Below the pieces are notes generated by a model. It did no database searches and was not told where the DNA came from. It was given only the letters and a program-made list of their open reading frames with translations. From the NCBI GenBank assembly GCA_900553925.1, contig USFH01000044.1, positions 1 to 13,853 on the forward strand: a stretch of DNA of 13,853 nucleotides, read 5' to 3'. Below, in pieces: positions 13,759 to 13,853 of this stretch; position 1 is the stretch's first letter; each line of letters opens with the position of its first letter. Made by a program: the position numbers and the translations under genes. The DNA comes from an uncultured Clostridium sp. (GTDB taxonomy: Bacteria; Bacillota; Clostridia; Lachnospirales; Lachnospiraceae).

Positions 13759-13853
13759 CTACATGATCTTAGGAAACAGTTCCTTTACTGTAGGATAGAT
13801 CTGTGTGAACTTGTGATATCTTTCTTCATATCTGGCTGCGATCTCTGCATCCG
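13759..13853 (-). CDS. C-terminal end of a probable xylulokinase (FGGY family), partial
   Basis: The reverse strand is open from the window edge to a TAG at 13759-13761 and encodes 30 residues. They read DAEIAARYEERYHKFTQIYP followed by TVKELFPKIM. The Y..RY.KF..IYP..KELF pattern is typical of the last helix of xylulokinase-type FGGY sugar kinases, which phosphorylate D-xylulose for entry into the pentose phosphate pathway. It converges on the yitT gene and shares the terminator at 13705-13745. Only the tail is visible, so another FGGY kinase is possible. Confidence 0.6.
   Translation of the reverse strand, partial: DAEIAARYEERYHKFTQIYPTVKELFPKIM

Overview
The window looks like chromosomal DNA of a Gram-positive anaerobe of the Lachnospiraceae (Roseburia/Agathobacter/Eubacterium rectale type). 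This is inferred from moderate GC, strong AGGAGG-type ribosome binding sites, tight ATGA gene overlaps, and protein families typical of Clostridia: a clostridial MutY, YitT/DUF2179 membrane proteins, a fused fructose PTS IIABC and a DeoR-type FruR. Every complete gene reads on the + strand. Only the 3' end of a converging sugar kinase at the right edge is on the - strand. I saw no tRNA, rRNA, CRISPR array or transposase.

Layout. (1) Positions 1-3457: mutY (DNA repair), then a YitT-family membrane protein behind a short leader with a hairpin and a mini-ORF, a small zinc-ribbon protein, and a prephenate dehydratase-like ACT protein with substitutions at family-conserved positions. (2) Positions 3458-3784 hold no gene. 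They contain a large imperfect inverted repeat (arms 3474-3557 and 3657-3738) with two internal hairpins, directly upstream of the next operon. (3) Positions 3785-6512: a translationally coupled three-gene operon of a MATE efflux pump, an atypical Fur-family regulator with a Cys cluster in place of the His-rich metal site, and an EamA/DMT permease. (4) Positions 6557-12649: a fructose region with a stand-alone 1-phosphofructokinase (fruK1), then an AT-rich membrane diguanylate cyclase gene bracketed by two intrinsic terminators, then the fruR-fruK2-fruA operon. (5) Positions 12650-13853: a second YitT-family gene with its own extended -10 promoter, a probable bidirectional terminator, and the C-terminus of a probable xylulokinase on the other strand.

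How the genes work together. FruA imports fructose as fructose-1-phosphate, FruK1 and FruK2 convert it to fructose-1,6-bisphosphate, and FruR presumably senses a sugar phosphate. The control region in front of fruR is the most striking non-coding structure. It carries two runs of four 10-bp direct repeats (TGAnnGAA-like), phased at exactly 10 bp. One run overlaps the -35/-10 promoter and the other fills the 5' leader up to the ribosome binding site, with a further pair of units upstream. A matching two-unit pair lies inside the start of fruK1. The MATE/Fur-like/DMT operon looks like a self-regulated export module whose inducer is unknown.

The best candidates for something undescribed are the phased FruR operator array, the 3474-3738 inverted-repeat element, the Cys-cluster Fur-like regulator, and the PDT-like ACT protein. 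None can be proven novel without database searches.
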